From a virus, in the IMG/VR virus record IMGVR_UViG_3300025325_000116, positions 1 through 28,222 of that record: a stretch of 28,222 nucleotides of DNA. One strand, written 5' to 3'. The notes beneath the pieces were generated by a model. The model ran no database searches, was not told the DNA's origin, and saw nothing but the letters and a program-made list of their open reading frames with translations. Below, one piece after another: positions 1 through 7,071 of the stretch; position 1 is the stretch's first letter; each line of letters begins with the position of its first letter. A program made the position numbers and the translations under genes.

Positions 1-236
1 TGCGTCGGTTTGCGCACGGTGCCCCGGTAGGCCGAGGCCGCCTCCCACTCCTGCGTGATCCCGAACGTGTGGCGGCCCGGCAGCCCGGTTGGACGCCAGC
101 GGCGTACCGCCCCCGATTGTGCCAGCAGCATCCGGTAGCCGTCGTTGTACAAGCGCAGCAGCTCGGCGCGCGGCCAGAGCGCGTGGTCGTCGTGCAAACG
201 CGCCTCGACGAGATCCAGATCGGCGTCAACGGTCAC
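1..236 (-). CDS. phage connector/tail-type protein, 3' end cut
   Basis: The first 78 codons are visible; the gene runs off the left edge. The GTG start overlaps the TGA of the preceding gene (GTGA). The protein begins with a charged helix and the segment LWPRAELLRLYNDGYRMLL, followed by RRWRPTGLPGRHTFGITQEW. An early helical RLYNDGYR-type segment is what I expect of small phage head-tail connector or adaptor proteins, and it faintly recalls the adaptor-like gene at 7068-7706. That resemblance is my inference from pattern, not an alignment. A virion structural role fits the location at the end of the structural operon, but the function is not established. Confidence 0.6.
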   Translation of the reverse strand, partial: MTVDADLDLVEARLHDDHALWPRAELLRLYNDGYRMLLAQSGAVRRWRPTGLPGRHTFGITQEWEAASAYRGTVRKPT

Positions 237-1414
237 CGGCCCACCCCCATCACGAGTAGCCGCCGATGCGGACGGCGGGTGTCCGGTGCGGGGTCCGGCA
301 GGCCAAGGACGTCCCGAAGCCACGCCATGTCGTGCTGCCACTCGCCGCCGAAGAGATCCATCGTGACGCGCCGCCCGGCCATCCTGTAGCTGTTGGCGAG
401 ACCACCGTGGGGCGCCGTGAAGTCCGGGATGCTGAACAGAGGCTCCGTCGCCAGCCAGGCATCGAAAGTCGTGTCCTGTCGGCGAACGTCGAGATGCCGA
501 CCCGGCTCGCTCCGGAACGACCCGAGCAGATCGCCGATGCCGGGCCAGAGCGCGGCGTCAAAGAGGCTGAATTGCGACAGCCACGCGCCGGGGTCAGTCC
601 ACTGCAGATAGGCGGGGCTGAGACCGAGCCGCGCCGCCAGGCGGAACCCGCCCAGCAACTGGTCCAGGGCCGGCCGCTCGGCGGCCGTCTCCAGCCGATC
701 CGTGAGCCCGGTCCACCCGCTCTGCGTCCATTCATCAATGCGGCGGACGTCCCGCGTCCGCGGCGGGAGCAGGAAGGCGTCGAGTTGTTGCTTGAAGGCC
801 GGCGCCCAGATCGTTTCGTCTTCGGTGAAGGCTCCGGCCATCCGCCGGTTGACGTCCCAGAAGAGGATGTCGTCCGGCCGTTTCGATTTCCTCCGGTCGA
901 CCCGATACGAGGCGAGAGATTGAGCGGCCGGCGCCACACTGGCGATCGTGAAGGTCGGCGCCGGGATGCTGGTAAAGAGCGCGCCCAGGTCGTCGAGCCA
1001 GGAGTGCAATAACACACTGAAGCGAGTCCGGTCGGGGGTCCGATAGCCGCCGAGGGCCTGGTCCAGAGCGGCGCGGACCAGTGTGGCGGCGAAATCGCCT
1101 TTGGACGCCCCGACGCGGTTGAACTTACTGAGCGGGAGGCGGCGGCTTCTGAAGGATTCGAGTTGTAGCGCGAAGGCCGGCACCCAGGCGGTGTCGAAGC
1201 CGGCCTCCTGGGGATGGAGAATCCATCCACCGTCGCTCGTCCACTGGCCGTGATAGAGGACACTCTGTCGGTTCTTGAGATTATTGGGGACGCGGTAGCT
1301 GTCAGCCAGCAGCCGCACCGCCTCGACGTGGCGGCGGACGTCTTGCTCAAAGCTGAGCCAGCCGTCAAAGGTGCCGGAGATGCGCGGATAAACAACCCGT
1401 TTAACATAGGCCAC
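233..1414 (-). CDS. virion-type protein made of about eight ~44-residue repeats
   Basis: A 393-residue protein starting at GTG (residues VAYVKRVVYPR). No enzyme motif is visible. What can be seen is a degenerate internal repeat: an L-x-x-(S/G)-(Y/F)-R signature recurs near residues 40, 88, 124, 170, 257, 300 and 343, with a weak copy near 214, so the period is 36-48 residues. Each unit also tends to hold a Trp and a Phe about 20-30 residues earlier (for example DDILFWDVNRRMAGAF and TTFDAWLATEPLF). Its first 20 residues resemble the start of the 57-residue protein just upstream. It is not membrane-associated. A fibre, spike or baseplate-like structural role is likely by context, but I do not recognise the family. 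Confidence 0.75.
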   Translation of the reverse strand: MAYVKRVVYPRISGTFDGWLSFEQDVRRHVEAVRLLADSYRVPNNLKNRQSVLYHGQWTSDGGWILHPQEAGFDTAWVPAFALQLESFRSRRLPLSKFNRVGASKGDFAATLVRAALDQALGGYRTPDRTRFSVLLHSWLDDLGALFTSIPAPTFTIASVAPAAQSLASYRVDRRKSKRPDDILFWDVNRRMAGAFTEDETIWAPAFKQQLDAFLLPPRTRDVRRIDEWTQSGWTGLTDRLETAAERPALDQLLGGFRLAARLGLSPAYLQWTDPGAWLSQFSLFDAALWPGIGDLLGSFRSEPGRHLDVRRQDTTFDAWLATEPLFSIPDFTAPHGGLANSYRMAGRRVTMDLFGGEWQHDMAWLRDVLGLPDPAPDTRRPHRRLLVMGVGR

Positions 1415-1420
1415 GCGGCA

Positions 1421-1594
1421 CTACCGATCCCGACTGGCATAGAGCACCCAGCGGTCGATGGGTTGCGAACAATCGGCGAGTTGCGCAAGTGCGGGCCACA
1501 AGACGGGCTTGTACGTCGAGATGGCCGTAAGCCAGTCGACGTACTCCACCGTCTCCGCGCGCGGGTAGACCACCCGCGTGACACGAGTCTGCAT
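1421..1594 (-). CDS. 57-residue protein, paralogue of the next protein's N-terminus
   Basis: This short gene starts at ATG 1594 behind a GGAGGTGGGCC ribosome-binding site and ends at TAG 1421, seven bases before the GTG of the 393-residue repeat protein. Its sequence contains VTRVVYPRAETVEYVDWL, then Y-x(3)-LWPALAQLADC and DRWVLYASR. The VxRVVYPR start, the W-L pair and the LAD segment are shared with the opening of the downstream protein (VKRVVYPR, GWL, LLADSYR, VLYH). It therefore looks like one stand-alone repeat unit produced by duplication. No catalytic residues are evident, and the function is unknown. Confidence 0.7.
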   Translation of the reverse strand: MQTRVTRVVYPRAETVEYVDWLTAISTYKPVLWPALAQLADCSQPIDRWVLYASRDR

Positions 1595-1616
1595 GGCCCA
1601 CCTCCGGGGCTACGGT

Positions 1617-2087
1617 CTACCCGGCCTCCCAGAAATGCAGATGGCCGTCCACGGAGCCGGCCGCCGCCGAGATCACCCGCAGGCCCACCCCTTCGTCATC
1701 GAAGGCGCCGATCAGCATCAGCCCCTCGCCCTGCGGCACCGCCCAGCGCATGCCGCCGCGCTGGTTGAAGCCGAAGTTGATGGACGGCTGACCCGAGAAG
1801 GTCGTAGGCTCCGTCGTGAAGGTGTGCCCCGCGATGAACTGCGAGGCCCGCGCGCCCTGGTGGAACGGTTCCGGCGTCGCGGTCGTCGACACGCCGGTGG
1901 TGGCGAACGTGCAGTAGGTGACCTGGCAGCGGTGCTGCGTGTCAGCCGCCGTCGTGGTGCCCGAGCCCGTCATGACGGCCTCGACCACCTCGCCGGTTTC
2001 GCCGGCCGCGTTGGGCGCGGTGGCGATGGCGGTGGTGACCGTCGTGCTCGTCGTGAACGCTGAGACGGTGAGTGCGAATTTCCCCAT
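1617..2087 (-). CDS. conserved phage structural-type protein, 156 aa
   Basis: I chose ATG 2087 (MGKFALTVSAFTTSTTV) because a purine-rich run, GGATGGGGGGACTGAC, sits just upstream; an in-frame start further up would overlap the glycosyltransferase gene. The protein is rich in Thr, Ser, Gly and Val, consistent with beta-sandwich structure. It ends in segments such as FGFNQRGGMRWAVPQGEGLM and VDGHLHFWE. I recall similar sequences as abundant uncharacterised proteins of environmental phages, but cannot name a family. No signal peptide or membrane segment is visible. Its place among late genes suggests a virion surface or tail component. Confidence 0.7.
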   Translation of the reverse strand: MGKFALTVSAFTTSTTVTTAIATAPNAAGETGEVVEAVMTGSGTTTAADTQHRCQVTYCTFATTGVSTTATPEPFHQGARASQFIAGHTFTTEPTTFSGQPSINFGFNQRGGMRWAVPQGEGLMLIGAFDDEGVGLRVISAAAGSVDGHLHFWEAG

Positions 2088-2088
2088 G

Positions 2089-2784
2089 TCAGTCCCCCCA
2101 TCCTTTCTCGGCTGCGCCGGGAGGCAACTGCATCGCCCACTCCCGGTCGAAGCGGACCTCCACCGTCCATGTTCCATCGGCGCGGTGGGCCGGCCACAGC
2201 ACGCTGGGCGTGATGTGGCCGATGTGCGTGTCCAGGTCCACGTGCAGGGGGATGCCGACTGCCGCTAGTTTAGTACAGAAGTACGAGTCCTCATTCAACT
2301 GCTCGCTCGACTGCTGTCCGACCTCGAACCAAGGATCATTGAGCTTTTCGAGCACGTGCCGGCGGATCAACATCCCCGCCGAGCCCGCGACGTGAATCCG
2401 GTGGAGCCCCCCGGCCCTGGGAAGTTGGCTCCACTTCCAGGGCGGGAACTTCCACGGGGAGTCGCCCGGTAGCGGCTCCTTGAAGATGACCGGGATGAAC
2501 GGCGGCTTGCGGCGCACGCACAGCGGCACCACGACGTCGACGTCGTGCGCCAGCAGCCGGGCCAGCGTGTCGGGGCGCAGGATGTGGTCATCGCCCATGA
2601 TCCACACCCACTCGCCCACCATGTCGCGGATGCCCTGGTTGCAGGACGCCGCGACGTTGAGTCCGACCTGAAACCGGAACTCCGTACCCGCCGGCCGGAG
2701 CAAGTGCAACAGGCTCACGGTGAAGCCGGGATAACGAGCCAGGTCGCCGCTAGCGATGACGATCGTGCCGGGGGCGATGCTCAT
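2089..2784 (-). CDS. GT-A-type glycosyltransferase-like protein
   Basis: A 231-residue protein starting at ATG 2784, which overlaps the upstream stop (ATGA). An N-terminal Rossmann-like stretch leads to EWVWIMGDDHILRPD, in which D65-D66-H67 occupies the place of the DxD metal and nucleotide-sugar binding motif of GT-A enzymes. Further on come NEDSYFCTKL (E165-D166) and DTHIGH (residues 185-190), which fit the catalytic acid and the late His of family-2-like transferases. The protein at 10146-10901 has the same order of motifs. It probably transfers a sugar from an activated donor in the cytoplasm; the acceptor (virion protein, DNA or host glycan) cannot be told from sequence. Confidence 0.75.
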   Translation of the reverse strand: MSIAPGTIVIASGDLARYPGFTVSLLHLLRPAGTEFRFQVGLNVAASCNQGIRDMVGEWVWIMGDDHILRPDTLARLLAHDVDVVVPLCVRRKPPFIPVIFKEPLPGDSPWKFPPWKWSQLPRAGGLHRIHVAGSAGMLIRRHVLEKLNDPWFEVGQQSSEQLNEDSYFCTKLAAVGIPLHVDLDTHIGHITPSVLWPAHRADGTWTVEVRFDREWAMQLPPGAAEKGWGD

Positions 2785-3098
2785 CGACGGTCCTGCCCTG
2801 GCTTCGTACACCACTCGAGCGCCATTGCCGGTAGCGGGCTGCCGTGCATGATCGGGACGTTGTAGTTGCCCCACTTCAGTACGGTCCCGCACCGTCGGCA
2901 CCAGCGCTTGAACACGTACATGCTATCCCGATGGCTGGCCTCCGTGTCGGTGTCCATCTCGCCCTTGCAGACGTGGCACCATTCCAGACCCGTCGTCAAG
3001 AACGGATTGCCCACCGTCCGGTTGCCCCGGTGCGCTGCGCCGGCAATTGAGTGCAGCCGGCGCGTGGTCGGGCGATAGGCCCAGCGGCCCTTGGGCAT
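2781..3098 (-). CDS. zinc-ribbon-like small protein, 105 aa
   Basis: The preferred start is ATG 3098, overlapping the preceding TGA (TGATG) with GGGAG eight bases upstream; a GTG three bases earlier is an alternative. Two cysteine pairs, WCHVCKG and WCRRCGT, are separated by about 24 residues and look like a four-cysteine zinc ribbon. After that comes a short tail with MHGSPLP and a further Cys. The first 35 residues are basic. No catalytic residues are evident. The stop overlaps the glycosyltransferase start (ATGA), so the two are probably co-translated. Binding of nucleic acid or protein is a guess based on the fold class only. Confidence 0.7.
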   Translation of the reverse strand: MPKGRWAYRPTTRRLHSIAGAAHRGNRTVGNPFLTTGLEWCHVCKGEMDTDTEASHRDSMYVFKRWCRRCGTVLKWGNYNVPIMHGSPLPAMALEWCTKPGQDRR

Positions 3099-4276
3099 CA
3101 CACGTACTCCCGCCCGACCATACCGCCGGTCGCGGTGAACTGGTTGGCGGCGACCATGAACTGTTCGGAGCCGGCCGCCGCCGCCGCTGGCTTGAATGCC
3201 ACGGCGCCGATCCCCCAGAAGTCCGGCGTGCTAAACGTCCACGACATCACCCCCCCGGCGGTGCCGGGCTGCGTCGAGCTGCGGTAATGATTGCCGCCGA
3301 CATCCTCTGCCTCTCGAAGGGTCTGGTCAGCTCCGATCGTGGGGCCGGCCGGCGAGGACACATACAGGTCATCGACCACCAGATCGTCCGCGCCGACGCT
3401 GGCGACCGTGACCGTGGCTGGACTCGCGGTCCCGTCGGCGGTCACGGCCGTGCCAACCGGCGTGGTTTGATGGACGCCGGTCATTGAGATCACGAAGAGG
3501 ATATGGCGAAGCGGTTCGGTGGTCTCCAGATCGCTCGTCACCGTCTGCGCACCTGTGGCCTGCCCAGCTAGGTAGTAACCCGCCGACTGATCGTTAGCCG
3601 ACGCCGCGAGGCCGAAGTCCCACAGCTCCGTCATCCCGGACCCGCCATAGGTCGCGCTGGTGGACCCGCTGGCCCCGCCCCCGGTGTTCCAGCCCACTCC
3701 CGCGAACACCGCGCGATCGCTGCCGGCCGACGTGTGACTCAACGACAGCACCCCGTCGCCGCTGACCTCCTGCGCGCCGGTGGAGGTATCGAACGCGACG
3801 GAGTTGTGAACGGCGATCAACGGCGGCGGGGACTCCGTCGTCGCGGCGAGGACAATCTCCGTGTTGATCGTACCGCGCACACGCTCCAGGAGCACCCGAG
3901 CCTCAACCGTCGTTCGGCCTTCGCCGATGCGCCGGGCTGAACGCAGGCGACGGCCGTCCACCACAGTGAACGCCCCGCCGGGATCGAAGAGAGGGACGCG
4001 ATAGGCCAGCCGGTATTCACTCACCTCTCCACTCTGATCCACGCGGATGCCGCCGCTCACCTGCCCGACCGCCCGATACTCCTGCCCGTCAACCGCCAGG
4101 ATCAAGGACACTCGGCACACGCCGGTCGCCGCCCAGGCCAGCGGGGCCGTCGTCGTCGGTCGGCGCAGACGGATCTCGAGGACATCGGTCTGTGGGTCCA
4201 CGGGCACGAATATCGTCTCGACCCGGCGGGTGCCAGCGTCGAGCGTGACGAGTTGCCGGGGGGCGAGCGTGGCCAT
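3098..4276 (-). CDS. fibre-like virion protein with C-terminal beta-sandwich
   Basis: A 392-residue protein whose ATG overlaps the preceding stop (TGATG). Residues 1-150 are a beta-rich domain with TRRVETIFVPVDPQTDVLEI near the start. From about residue 155 a Ser/Thr/Gly/Ala-rich domain begins (AVHNSVAFDTSTGAQEVSGD, then AVFAGVGWNT, ending in WGIGAVAFKPAAAAAG). This resembles the jelly-roll/lectin-like domains that recur in phage fibres and environmental secreted proteins. It carries no signal peptide. It sits directly downstream of the membrane-anchored lectin-like gene. A receptor-binding or tail-fibre role is plausible; no enzymatic motif is visible. Confidence 0.7.
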   Translation of the reverse strand: MATLAPRQLVTLDAGTRRVETIFVPVDPQTDVLEIRLRRPTTTAPLAWAATGVCRVSLILAVDGQEYRAVGQVSGGIRVDQSGEVSEYRLAYRVPLFDPGGAFTVVDGRRLRSARRIGEGRTTVEARVLLERVRGTINTEIVLAATTESPPPLIAVHNSVAFDTSTGAQEVSGDGVLSLSHTSAGSDRAVFAGVGWNTGGGASGSTSATYGGSGMTELWDFGLAASANDQSAGYYLAGQATGAQTVTSDLETTEPLRHILFVISMTGVHQTTPVGTAVTADGTASPATVTVASVGADDLVVDDLYVSSPAGPTIGADQTLREAEDVGGNHYRSSTQPGTAGGVMSWTFSTPDFWGIGAVAFKPAAAAAGSEQFMVAANQFTATGGMVGREYV

Positions 4277-5541
4277 CAGATGCCTCGCTCTAGTTGATGC
4301 GCCATCAGGGCCAGGCCCAGGGCAAAAACGATGCTAGCGATGATCGCCAGGAGCCTCGCCGTCGGCCCTGCGGGCGGGGCCTCTACCCCCGCGAATCCGA
4401 TCGGCCCGATGGTCGAGACCTTGATGAGGTCATACCACTCGGTCCCGACCGACCCGCAGTTCGGAAAGACGGCCGGTGGACACGTCACACCGTCGCCCGA
4501 ATTCGCCCAGTTCTCGAACCACAACGTGCCGACCGCGCCATTGGTACTCGTCCGGTCGAAGCTGATCCCCGTATGCTGCATGCGGAGGGTCATCGAGCCG
4601 GAGCAGGCGGTGCCATCCGTCCCGCAATCGTCCCCATAGAACTCGAAGATTCCATTCGTGAATCCGACGTCGTTGAGCTTGATGTGGGTCTGCAGGGCAT
4701 ACCACCGCCCGCCGACGATGTTGAGATTGTTGCCTTGATTCTGGAAGAGGTTGACAGGGTCCGGTCCCGCTCCCGCGTGGTAGTTGTTGAAGACGATCGC
4801 CGGTGGACTACCGCTCGGCCCCTCAGCCCCATTAGTGTTAAAGCCAAAGTTCCCCCACCAGATCCCGCCGACGCCCGCGCAACAGCGATTGATCGTCAGA
4901 ACCTTCTGGCCTGACCAGAGATAGCCGACCGAAGCCTTGTAATACCAGCGCACGTAGAGCTCCGGGACCTCAACCAGCCCGACGAGGCTGTGGTCGGCCA
5001 TGTTACGGCCGCCGACGCTGCCGCCCTTCACCCCACTCGTCCCGGCGCACGATCCCGCGACTCCCGCGCCGCCGCACTCCGCCGCGCCGGCCGGAGTGAT
5101 CGGGTTGGCGAAGATTTGGCCACACCAGCCCTTCGTGCGGGTGGCAATGCCGCCGTTGGCGTTAGCCTGGTCACAGTCCTCGCCGTACCACTTGCCGTCC
5201 GGGCTGTTGGCGACTCCCGACGTCTCGAAGTCCTCGCACATCTTGACATTGGAGTCGGAGCCGTCGCACCCGGGCTCGCTGGAGTTGAAATACGGATCGG
5301 CGGCCACCGCGGCGGCCGGACCGATCACGAGGACCAGCGCGAGGAGCCATGGCCGCGCCAGGAGCCAGAGGGGCCGGAGGATGTCCGCGGTGACGAACCG
5401 CCACAACTCCACCGCCGCGGCGATCAGGAAGTAGAGGCCAGCGGCCGTCGCCATGAACCGGATGGGGTCTGCCGGCGCATCAGGCGACGCGCGCAGTGGC
5501 GCCCGGAGGCGCTCCAGCAGTTCCTGGGGCAGTCGCCTCAT
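4276..5541 (-). CDS. membrane-anchored, Cys-rich secreted lectin-like protein
   Basis: I chose ATG 5541 (MRRLPQELLERL) because it overlaps the acetyltransferase stop (ATGA). The 421-residue product has a cytoplasmic basic/amphipathic start, a hydrophobic segment near residues 30-50, and a second one near 56-81 ending in AAAVAADPYF, which looks like a signal-peptidase site. A large Cys-rich, Trp/Gly/Asn-rich domain follows (about 12 cysteines, e.g. CEDFE, NRCCAGVGG, GDDCGTDGTAC). It ends in another hydrophobic helix (LLAIIASIVFALGLALMAHQ) and a short tail. The central domain resembles concanavalin/laminin-G-type beta-sandwiches, including polysaccharide-lyase-like proteins, but I cannot assign a catalytic site. 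An envelope location in the infected cell is inferred from the helices. Confidence 0.7.
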   Translation of the reverse strand: MRRLPQELLERLRAPLRASPDAPADPIRFMATAAGLYFLIAAAVELWRFVTADILRPLWLLARPWLLALVLVIGPAAAVAADPYFNSSEPGCDGSDSNVKMCEDFETSGVANSPDGKWYGEDCDQANANGGIATRTKGWCGQIFANPITPAGAAECGGAGVAGSCAGTSGVKGGSVGGRNMADHSLVGLVEVPELYVRWYYKASVGYLWSGQKVLTINRCCAGVGGIWWGNFGFNTNGAEGPSGSPPAIVFNNYHAGAGPDPVNLFQNQGNNLNIVGGRWYALQTHIKLNDVGFTNGIFEFYGDDCGTDGTACSGSMTLRMQHTGISFDRTSTNGAVGTLWFENWANSGDGVTCPPAVFPNCGSVGTEWYDLIKVSTIGPIGFAGVEAPPAGPTARLLAIIASIVFALGLALMAHQLERGI

Positions 5542-5987
5542 CGCGCCGGATTCCCCCACACCGTCGTGTAGGCCGCCACGTCGTGCGTCACGACGGCGCC
5601 GGCCCCGACCCGGCAGCCCGTCCCCAGATGCACCCCGGGAAGAATCGTCGCGCCCGCCCCGATCGAGACGTCGGCCTCGACGACCGGCGGTTCGGCCTTG
5701 TAGTGCGGATTGACCACCACCGGGTAGCGATCATCGGTCATCGTGACGTTGGGGCCAATGAAGACGCGATCCCCGATCACCGTCCCGTTGGGGATGAACG
5801 CGCCGTGCTGGACCCGGACGCTCTCGCCGAGCCGGCTGTTGTGCCCCACATAGGCGCAGGAGCCGATCACGCAGAAGGGGCCCGTTCTGACGTTGCGCCC
5901 GACGGTGGCGAAGTTCCAGACCACCGTGCCTTCGCCCAGGGTGGCGAAGGCATGGACGGCGGCGTGCTCGTGGACGGTCGTCTCCAT
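5538..5987 (-). CDS. left-handed beta-helix (hexapeptide) acyltransferase
   Basis: A 149-residue protein built almost entirely of hexapeptide repeats, such as AFATLGEGTVVWNFATVG, SCAYVGHNSRLGESVRVQ, VFIGPNVTMTDDRYPV and VSIGAGATILPGVHLG, ending in VWGNPAR. This is the arrangement of trimeric acetyl-CoA-dependent sugar O- or N-acetyltransferases; the length and the late NPA motif resemble the acetyltransferases that modify UDP-amino sugars or O-antigen. The His in the YVGHNS loop may be catalytic. It lies between genes for an envelope protein and small virion proteins and is coupled on both sides. Acetylation of a sugar installed by the neighbouring transferases is inferred. Confidence 0.85.
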   Translation of the reverse strand: METTVHEHAAVHAFATLGEGTVVWNFATVGRNVRTGPFCVIGSCAYVGHNSRLGESVRVQHGAFIPNGTVIGDRVFIGPNVTMTDDRYPVVVNPHYKAEPPVVEADVSIGAGATILPGVHLGTGCRVGAGAVVTHDVAAYTTVWGNPAR

Positions 5988-6073
5988 CAGCGCCTCAGCA
6001 ACTCCTCCAGCATTCGGCAGTTCGCCAGCGCCAGCTCATACGCGCGCTTGTGCTGCGCCGACCAGCCAGTCAC
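5987..6073 (-). CDS. 28-residue coupled micro-gene
   Basis: A GTG at 6073 overlaps the TGA of the secreted protein (GTGA), and the TGA at 5987 overlaps the acetyltransferase ATG (TGATG), so the frame exactly fills the gap between two real genes. The peptide contains QHKRAYELALANCRMLEELL and looks like one amphipathic helix. AT/GC usage is like that of its neighbours. It could be a genuine small protein or a leader that couples translation of the acetyltransferase. The support is the double overlap; homology cannot be judged at this length. Confidence 0.5.
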   Translation of the reverse strand: MTGWSAQHKRAYELALANCRMLEELLRR

Positions 6074-6471
6074 GGGAACCTTGGCGTACTCAGCGCAGCT
6101 GGCGCCTGCCGATTCGACTCGAAAGGGGCGCGGGCCGACTTGGCGCCTCGATTCCCCACGACGTCCACCGCGTCGGCATCGACCTCGTACTGCCCATCGA
6201 CCGTCAGGTTGAAGGCTGCGATCGGCGCTGAGACCTTGGCCCCCGTCGGCGGGTCCAGGGTCGTCACCGGCACCGTGACGCAGCTGGACAGCACGGGGCT
6301 GCCGCTGAGCCCGGCGCAGAAGCGCGCCGAGGCCAGATCGTTCAGATTCGTGCCGTCCGCGTTCGTCTGCGGAAGGTCAGCCTCCACCGTGGTCGGATTG
6401 ACTGGCCCCACCGCCCAGGCGGACAGGGGGCAGAGCAGCAGTAGCGCGGCGACGAGCCACAGCCTTTTCAT
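6070..6471 (-). CDS. secreted small Ig/FN3-like protein, 133 aa
   Basis: The start is ATG 6471, overlapping the upstream TGA (TGATG) with GAGGAG eight bases ahead. MKRLWLVAALLLLCPLSAWA is a clear signal peptide with cleavage likely after residue 20. The mature part of about 113 residues has a Cys pair at 52 and 64 (possible disulfide) and the segment GQYEVDADAVDVVGNRGAKS, which resembles the strand pattern of fibronectin-type III or Ig-like domains. An exported protein within the virion-gene operon is unusual and parallels the membrane-anchored protein at 4276-5541. The function is unknown; cell-surface or periplasmic action during infection is inferred from the signal peptide. Confidence 0.7.
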   Translation of the reverse strand: MKRLWLVAALLLLCPLSAWAVGPVNPTTVEADLPQTNADGTNLNDLASARFCAGLSGSPVLSSCVTVPVTTLDPPTGAKVSAPIAAFNLTVDGQYEVDADAVDVVGNRGAKSARAPFESNRQAPAALSTPRFP

Positions 6472-6617
6472 CACGCGATCTCCTCTTTGCGAAAGATGCG
6501 ACGTTGCGCTTCCTCGTTCAGCGCGGCGAGCCGGTCGGCATGGAATCGGCGGGCATGGCGCAGCGCGGCGTCGGACAGCGCGGCGAGACCGGGGGAGCGG
6601 GCCGCCGGGCCGATCAT
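6471..6617 (-). CDS. 48-residue helical protein
   Basis: ATG 6617 overlaps the previous gene's stop (ATGA) and the TGA overlaps the next start (TGATG). The sequence is Ala/Arg-rich and predicted helical, with GLAALSDAALRHARRFHADR and LNEEAQRRIFRKEEIA. It contains no cysteine, signal peptide or membrane segment. It is probably a small helical phage protein; I do not recognise a family. Confidence 0.6.
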   Translation of the reverse strand: MIGPAARSPGLAALSDAALRHARRFHADRLAALNEEAQRRIFRKEEIA

Positions 6618-6790
6618 TGCCGCCGCTCGAAGGTAAATTCGCGCGGGTCTCGGGCCGGTGGGGGCGGCGTGCGGAGCGCCGCCAGGATGCGCTGCCGCAC
6701 CGAGGCATCGGGCGCCGGAGGATCGGGCGGGATCTCCACGAACGGCCCGCGCCACAAATCCGCCCAGAGCATCCGCACGAGGCGCAGCAT
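6614..6790 (-). CDS. 58-residue small protein, Pro-rich centre
   Basis: ATG 6790 lies in a TGATG overlap, preceded by AGGAG. The protein starts MLRLVRMLWADLWRGPFVEI, a hydrophobic/aromatic amphipathic helix that could touch a membrane. This is followed by a proline-rich linker (PPDPPAPD and TPPPPARDP) and a helix SVRQRILAAL. It is coupled to genes on both sides. The family and function are not recognised. Confidence 0.6.
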   Translation of the reverse strand: MLRLVRMLWADLWRGPFVEIPPDPPAPDASVRQRILAALRTPPPPARDPREFTFERRQ

Positions 6791-7071
6791 CACGGCTCCT
6801 TGAGGTAGACGAGCACCCGACCGGCGCCGATGACCTCCAGGCGGAAGCCCCCGGGAGCGGCCATGCCGTGCGGTCCGAACGTCTTGCCGAGGTACGTGCT
6901 GGTCGAATCCGTCAGACACTCCCAGAGCAACGCCCCGCTCTCCCGTTCGCGGAGCTCGACCCGGTCGCCGGCCGTCGTGGTGCCCACCCACAGGACGGAG
7001 GCGATCTGGGCAGGGTCCAGGTAGGCATCGCCGACCACGGACATCACGACGGGGCCGACGGCGGTGTTCAT
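6790..7071 (-). CDS. small beta-rich virion protein, 93 aa
   Basis: ATG 7071 overlaps the adaptor gene's stop (ATGA). The protein contains GDAYLDPAQIASVLWVGTTT, RVELRERESGALLWECLTD, TYLGKTFGPHGM and ends RVLVYLKEP. It looks like a small single-domain beta protein. I recall similar sequences in environmental phages beside connector genes, but have no named family. By position next to the adaptor it may be a head-completion, decoration or tail component. No signal peptide or catalytic motif is visible. Confidence 0.65.
   Translation of the reverse strand: MNTAVGPVVMSVVGDAYLDPAQIASVLWVGTTTAGDRVELRERESGALLWECLTDSTSTYLGKTFGPHGMAAPGGFRLEVIGAGRVLVYLKEP

Noticed and set aside
250-1584. 444-codon minus-strand frame overlapping the repeat protein
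   Set aside because: It is Ser/Arg/Pro-rich without pattern; the frame with repeated (Y/F)R units has a coherent start and overlaps the neighbours properly.
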